60,000 nt of DNA from Membranipora membranacea. Taxonomy: Eukaryota; Bryozoa; Gymnolaemata; Cheilostomatida; Membraniporidae. The stretch's first letter is position 1. Each line of letters starts with the position of its first letter. The translations under genes were made by a program, and so were the position numbers. Where the stretch lies: contig OU612066.1 in the NCBI GenBank assembly GCA_914767715.1, positions 28,868,283 through 28,928,282 of the forward strand. Direction: 5' to 3'. Shown here piece after piece: positions 58,961-60,000 of the stretch. The notes below the pieces were generated by a model. It did no database searches. It saw only the letters and a list, made by a program, of their open reading frames with translations, and had not been told where the DNA came from.

Positions 58961-60000
58961 CTGGAAACTTGTGAACATTGTGATTGTCTTATCTGCTGGT
59001 TGCCTTTGCGGCGACGATGAATTGTCGGATATACTGTCTATATTATACTGATCAATATGACAGCCTTAGTTTGAAAGTGATGAGAAAAAAAAGCTCATGC
59101 GAAAAAGAGGCAGAGGTTGTGAGTAGTCATGATCCAGGAATACACAAAACAGCCTTTACAATTATATCATATTCTAGCTAATTTTATTACTCAAACATTG
59201 GTACGGAGTACGAACATTTCATTATTGTTGTTATGATAGGGTTAATAAGACAGGGTGATATGTGATCATCTTGAAAGTGATTTGTAAAAACCCATCTACA
59301 TATACTTTATTGGACATGCCAGCAGAGAGGGTTGGATATACCTTACAAGCCTCCCTGGTGCCAACCACTACCTGACCTAGCCTGTCTTGACAAGATAGTC
59401 AAGGCAGGCCATGTCTGACCAAGATCATTTCATTTTTAGTGAAGTAGTTCCCCTATTGGTTTTAACACCTCAAAGGGGAACAATTTGAGATGTAGGCAAA
59501 TGCTTACCTATTTGTATGAAGCTCCCTGAAGAAGCCATTGGAATGCTCTTATTTGATACAGGGTATGTGGCTCATTAAAGACTGAGTTATGATCTCTCCT
59601 AGCTAAATGGTCTTGTCCCAAATCACTCATTCATTGATGAAACCTTACAAATTCTCAGTGAATGATTTGGGAACAAATTTGTCTCATTGAGCAATAATGG
59701 CAGTGATAATTTGTCCTACTGCACCTTATCTCATTCACATATCGGGTTATCTACATATTATACAAAAGAGGAAAACTCCCATCTCCACTGTCTTGATGAC
59801 CTTGACCAGTATCTCAAACAGTAAACAAAGATAATGGACGGCTGTCACATGCTCCGTCTCAAAAGAATGTTAATAACTAAGGCTAAGATATAAACCAGGA
59901 AAATCGATCAGACGCGCTGTTTTGAAACTGAATCCTAAACTAATTTTTCACCAAGTATTTGTTATTAGCCATTATTCCCTACTAACTTCAATCAGGTAGG
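58961..60000. other. 3' flank, no gene recognised
   Basis: No exon of a recognisable gene is seen. Near 59380 is AGCCTGTCTTGACAAG, also present at 32508. At about 59617-59672 a weak inverted repeat (TCCCAAATCA with TGATTTGGGA) flanks a stretch of some 35 bp. Confidence 0.4.

Noticed and set aside
1-60000. Bacterial-type operons, ribosome binding sites or prophage
   Set aside because: All recognised genes are intron-containing animal genes; no bacterial signal is present.

Overview
The window is animal nuclear DNA. It is AT-rich, its genes are split by GT-AG introns, and it carries LINE fragments, tRNA-derived SINEs, MITE-like inverted-repeat elements and microsatellites. The gene set (calpain-7 with MIT domains, Ly6/uPAR proteins with GPI-type tails, an SCPx-type thiolase, an acyl-protein thioesterase) says metazoan; the compact introns and repeat style suggest an invertebrate, but I cannot name the phylum. 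All exon models below were built by hand from splice sites, phase continuity and remembered family patterns; no alignment was run.

Layout. (1) 27-3577, minus strand: a complete six-exon SCP2/SCPx-type thiolase that stops right after a C-terminal SKL, with no SCP2 lipid-transfer domain. (2) 3.7-5.3 kb: intergenic, with a 0.6 kb foldback element. (3) 5.33-27.16 kb: a head-to-tail segmental duplication (units about 5,328-17,160 and 17,161-27,160). Each unit holds a long upstream region, a TATA-type promoter block and one four-exon gene for a 168-aa secreted, probably GPI-anchored Ly6/uPAR protein. Unit 1 carries extra mobile insertions that unit 2 lacks, so unit 2 serves as an empty-site reference. 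(4) 28.5-51.2 kb, minus strand: two tandem calpain-7-like genes. The distal copy B (19 exons, 826 aa) looks fully functional. The proximal copy A (17 exons, 726 aa) has lost exons 2-3 of the N-terminal MIT region, carries in-frame deletions, and has Tyr where the catalytic His should be, yet every exon junction stays in phase. Between the two calpains lies a broken copy of the last Ly6 exon, which shows that the duplication carried the end of the neighbouring Ly6 gene with it. (5) 52.1-58.5 kb, plus strand: an eight-exon acyl-protein thioesterase (APT1/2 family) in head-to-head orientation with calpain B. One of its exon-intron junctions is repeated as a degenerate minisatellite. (6) 58.5-60 kb: no gene recognised.

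The genes are not an operon or an obvious pathway. The thiolase acts in peroxisomal beta-oxidation, APT in protein depalmitoylation, calpain-7 in ESCRT-linked proteolysis, and the Ly6 proteins at the cell surface. The main interest is evolutionary: two overlapping rounds of local duplication, one producing a likely pseudoprotease with a preserved reading frame, and several insertions whose empty sites are present in the same window.
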